From the NCBI GenBank assembly GCA_041623895.1, contig JBFJVZ010000337.1:1-8962 (forward strand): a DNA stretch of 8,962 nucleotides, written 5' to 3'. Below are positions 6,994 through 8,962 of the stretch, one piece after another. Below the pieces are notes generated by a model. It worked only from the letters and a program-made list of their open reading frames with translations. It did no database searches and had not been told where the DNA came from. This stretch comes from JBFJVZ01 sp041623895 (GTDB lineage Bacteria; Planctomycetota; Planctomycetia; Pirellulales; Pirellulaceae). The first letter of the stretch is position 1; every line of letters begins with the position of its first letter. The translations under genes were made by a program, and so were the position numbers.

Positions 6994-8763
6994 ATGCTTT
7001 GTTTGATTCGCGTTTTTCTTCTCTTAGCAACGTCTTCCGCCGTTGCTGCTGAGCGGCCCAACTTCATCATCATCTTTACTGACGATCACGGCTACGCGGA
7101 CTTGTCGGCTCAAGATGTGTTCTCCGACATACGGACGCCGAACATTGATGCCTTGGCTCGCGGCGGTGTCCGCATGACATCCGGTTACAGCACAGCACCT
7201 CAATGCGTTCCCTCGCGTGCAGGACTTTTGACCGGAAAGTACCAAAATCGATTCGCTGTCGAAAGCAACAAGGAAGCACTTGATGGATTCAACGCCCAGC
7301 AAACCATTGCTGAGCGGCTAAGAAAGGTTGGCTATGCCACCGGCATGATCGGCAAGTGGCATCTTGGGCCAGCGAGCGAAATCAGTACGCACGGATTTGA
7401 GGATGTTTTCTATCGCGGCGGCTCCTGGACCAATTTTGATTTTGACGGCAAAGATGTCGCAGCAGGAACTGCGAATAACGAAATGTATCACTTGGACGCC
7501 GGCAGTGCGGCGGCCAAAGCATTCATCAAGCGACATCACGACGAACCGTTTTTTCTGTACCTCGCCTATCGCGCTCCTCACGTTCCGCTGGATGCTACTC
7601 CAGATTACCTGGCTCGCTTTCCGGGAAAGATGCCCGAGCGACGGCGCCAGGCGCTTGCCATGCTGTCCGCCGTCGATGATGGAGTTGGAGGCGTGATCGA
7701 ATCGCTTCGCAAGTATGGGATCGAAGAAGACACGCTGATCTTTTTCATTGGAGACAACGGTGCACCGCTGAAGATTCACAAGCTGGACGCACCCGGGGGA
7801 GGACCGGGTTGGGACGGCTCGCTGAACGATCCAATGAACGGGGAAAAAGGGATGCTTTGTGAAGGCGGCATACGCGTTCCCTTTGTCGTTTCCTGGAAAG
7901 GCCAAATCCCCGCGGGGCAAACGTTTGATCATCCGGTGATTGCCCTCGATGCGGCCGGAACCATCCTGCCGCTGGCCGGCTGTGGTGAGGATCCCAAGCT
8001 GGATGGAGTGAATTTGCTTCCGTTTCTAACCGGACAGCAGACGACCGCGCCGCACGAACGACTGTATTGGCGATGGATTGCTCAAGCCGCTGTGCGCGAA
8101 GGCAACTGGAAGTACCTGCGGGGAGGCAGCCGCGAGTACCTGTTTGATCTGAGCAAGGACAAGGAAGAGAAGTACAGCGTGTTAAAACAACACCGCGACG
8201 TGGCCGATCAGCTCCGCAAACATTTGCAGACATGGTCGCAGCAGTTGCAGCCTCCCGGCCTGGAGACAGGGGCAATGGCTGAGACGTGGGAGCAGTACTT
8301 CGATTTTTACTTGGATGGCAAACCCGCTCCGCCGCTACCGCAGCGGCGGAGCACCGCGTCATCAGCCCAGATCAATGGCTGGGTGACACGAAACGGTCGA
8401 GCCGAAATCAAGAACGGACTGCTGGTCATACGCCGGGCGGCCAACGCCAAACAATCACCCTTCATCGCGGCCAACGGGCTGAAGATGAAAGGTCCACTGA
8501 CCGCTGAAATCAGGCTACGAGCCGCGAAGGCAGGAAGCTTGAAAGTATCCTGGCGAGAAGCCGATCAGAAAGACTTTACCGCCAATCAAGTTGCCTCCGT
8601 TGACTGCCAAGCGGCCGAGACAGTACGGCCATATCGGTTATCGATTCCGACGACCGCCCAAGTCGTGCACGTACGGTTGATCATGCCAACGTCTGCAGCG
8701 GACATCGAAAGCATCGAATTCAAAAACCAGGACGGTAAAATCATTCAACGTTGGACGTTTTAG
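6994..8763 (+). CDS. Secreted type I (formylglycine) sulfatase with C-terminal beta-sandwich-like module
   Basis: Hydrolyses sulfate esters, probably of a polysaccharide; the substrate cannot be read from sequence. I chose the ATG at 6994 (589 aa) because it begins MLCLIRVFLLLATSSAVAA, a clean Sec signal peptide. The frame also opens at TTG 6904 and ATG 6907, but these add a 29-30 residue Arg-containing, non-hydrophobic extension. Seen: NFIIIFTDDHGYADL with metal Asp 30 and 31; CVPSRAGLLTGK, the CxPSR motif whose Cys71 is converted to formylglycine; GKWHLG (K121, H123); APHVP (H196); IGDNGAP (D254, N255); and EKGMLCEGGIRVPF (K285). The catalytic set is complete. The sulfatase part ends near residue 425; after a linker, about 455-589 form a beta-rich domain typical of planctomycete sulfatases and possibly carbohydrate-binding. 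It lies 93 nt after the DUF1553 gene, same strand, likely co-transcribed. A Cys-type sulfatase needs a maturation enzyme (FGE or anSME), which is not in this window. Confidence 0.95.
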   Translation: MLCLIRVFLLLATSSAVAAERPNFIIIFTDDHGYADLSAQDVFSDIRTPNIDALARGGVRMTSGYSTAPQCVPSRAGLLTGKYQNRFAVESNKEALDGFNAQQTIAERLRKVGYATGMIGKWHLGPASEISTHGFEDVFYRGGSWTNFDFDGKDVAAGTANNEMYHLDAGSAAAKAFIKRHHDEPFFLYLAYRAPHVPLDATPDYLARFPGKMPERRRQALAMLSAVDDGVGGVIESLRKYGIEEDTLIFFIGDNGAPLKIHKLDAPGGGPGWDGSLNDPMNGEKGMLCEGGIRVPFVVSWKGQIPAGQTFDHPVIALDAAGTILPLAGCGEDPKLDGVNLLPFLTGQQTTAPHERLYWRWIAQAAVREGNWKYLRGGSREYLFDLSKDKEEKYSVLKQHRDVADQLRKHLQTWSQQLQPPGLETGAMAETWEQYFDFYLDGKPAPPLPQRRSTASSAQINGWVTRNGRAEIKNGLLVIRRAANAKQSPFIAANGLKMKGPLTAEIRLRAAKAGSLKVSWREADQKDFTANQVASVDCQAAETVRPYRLSIPTTAQVVHVRLIMPTSAADIESIEFKNQDGKIIQRWTF

Positions 8764-8784
8764 CTGGCGGATTTTCAGATATCT

Positions 8785-8870
8785 CGTAGGCCAGGACTTG
8801 TCCTGGCAACAAGCCGCTAGGACGAGGAGAGCGTCCGGCTTGAGAAGCAAGCTAAGGCTGGCTTTTCTCT
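8785..8870. repeat. Three-hairpin intergenic element
   Basis: Immediately after the sulfatase gene lie three adjacent inverted repeats. First, GCCAGGAC/GTCCTGGC (8790-8797 and 8800-8807) with a TT spacer, 8 perfect pairs. Second, AAGCC (8811-8815) pairs GGCTT (8837-8841) and GGACG (8820-8824) pairs CGTCC (8832-8836), with loop AGGAGAG. Third, 8842-8852 pairs 8857-8867 (11 positions, one A-G mismatch, one G-T wobble) around loop TAAG. The phrasing 'gtaggccaggac...gacgaggagagcgtccggctt' resembles dispersed intergenic repeats I recall from planctomycete genomes; this is recognition, not a search result. Confidence 0.55.
8842..8867 (+). terminator. Possible terminator hairpin after the sulfatase gene
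   Basis: The third hairpin of the cluster, about 80 nt after the sulfatase stop. Eleven stem positions close on a TAAG loop, and the 3' arm ends in CTTTTC, so the T run lies within the stem and not after it. It could end the operon transcript from the plus strand, but it lacks a classic trailing U tract. Confidence 0.35.
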
Positions 8871-8962
8871 GGAGTCACGGTAGTTGGAGGCATCGACGTT
8901 TTCGTTCATCACAACCAGACGACAACGGCGTAGCAGTGGCAGAATATAGCCTGGGGTCAGGA
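8871..8962. other. Non-coding tail ending in a CCTGGGGTCAGG motif
   Basis: No open frame of note. The last bases contain CCTG (8950-8953) and CAGG (8958-8961) around GGGT, a short inverted pair. 'ctggggtcag' motifs often lie at the edges of REP-associated IS200-like (RAYT) transposase units in various bacteria, so a mobile unit could begin here. The window stops before this can be seen. Confidence 0.25.

Noticed and set aside
7318..8362. Two overlapping minus-strand frames of about 205 codons opposite the sulfatase
   Set aside because: They lie antisense to a sulfatase with all catalytic motifs and show no recognisable domain.
1..8962. CRISPR array, defence island, retron or tRNA genes
   Set aside because: No spaced direct repeats, no reverse transcriptase, nuclease or helicase motifs, and no cloverleaf pattern were seen on either strand.

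Overview
The window looks like chromosomal DNA of a planctomycete, most likely from the Pirellulales (Rhodopirellula-like) group. This rests on protein content: a DUF1501 protein, a PSCyt2/PSD1 (DUF1549/DUF1553) protein and a secreted type I sulfatase in one run, which is a hallmark planctomycete combination. No rRNA or marker gene is present to fix the genus.

Layout: positions 1-345 hold no convincing gene. A long minus-strand gene (346-3429) encodes a membrane-anchored or secreted protein of about 1030 residues. It has a hydrophobic N-terminus, an acidic low-complexity linker, a helical middle and two C-terminal beta-rich regions that may be tandem lipid-binding-like (TULIP-like) domains. 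A divergent intergenic region of about 175 bp separates it from three plus-strand genes that read as one operon: DUF1501 (3605-5020), DUF1549/DUF1553 (5017-6900, overlapping the first by 4 nt at GTGA) and the sulfatase (6994-8763). The last 200 bp are non-coding and hold three adjacent hairpins that look like a dispersed intergenic repeat or terminator. The window ends in a CCTGGGGTCAGG motif.

How the genes may work together: all three plus-strand products carry export signals (Tat for DUF1501, Sec for the other two), so they should act in the periplasm or outside the cell. The sulfatase keeps its full catalytic set, including the Cys of the CxPSR formylglycine motif, and has an extra C-terminal beta-sandwich-like module. 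The sulfatase, and the DUF1501 protein by fold family, belong to the alkaline phosphatase superfamily. The middle protein carries one haem-type CxxCH motif. The likely theme is processing of a sulfated polymer by an exported set, but the substrate and the roles of the DUF1501 and DUF1549/DUF1553 proteins cannot be read from sequence. No CRISPR, transposase, tRNA or defence system is visible. The most original leads are the compact DUF1549/DUF1553 protein tied to a sulfatase, the possible tandem TULIP-like architecture, and the 3' hairpin cluster.
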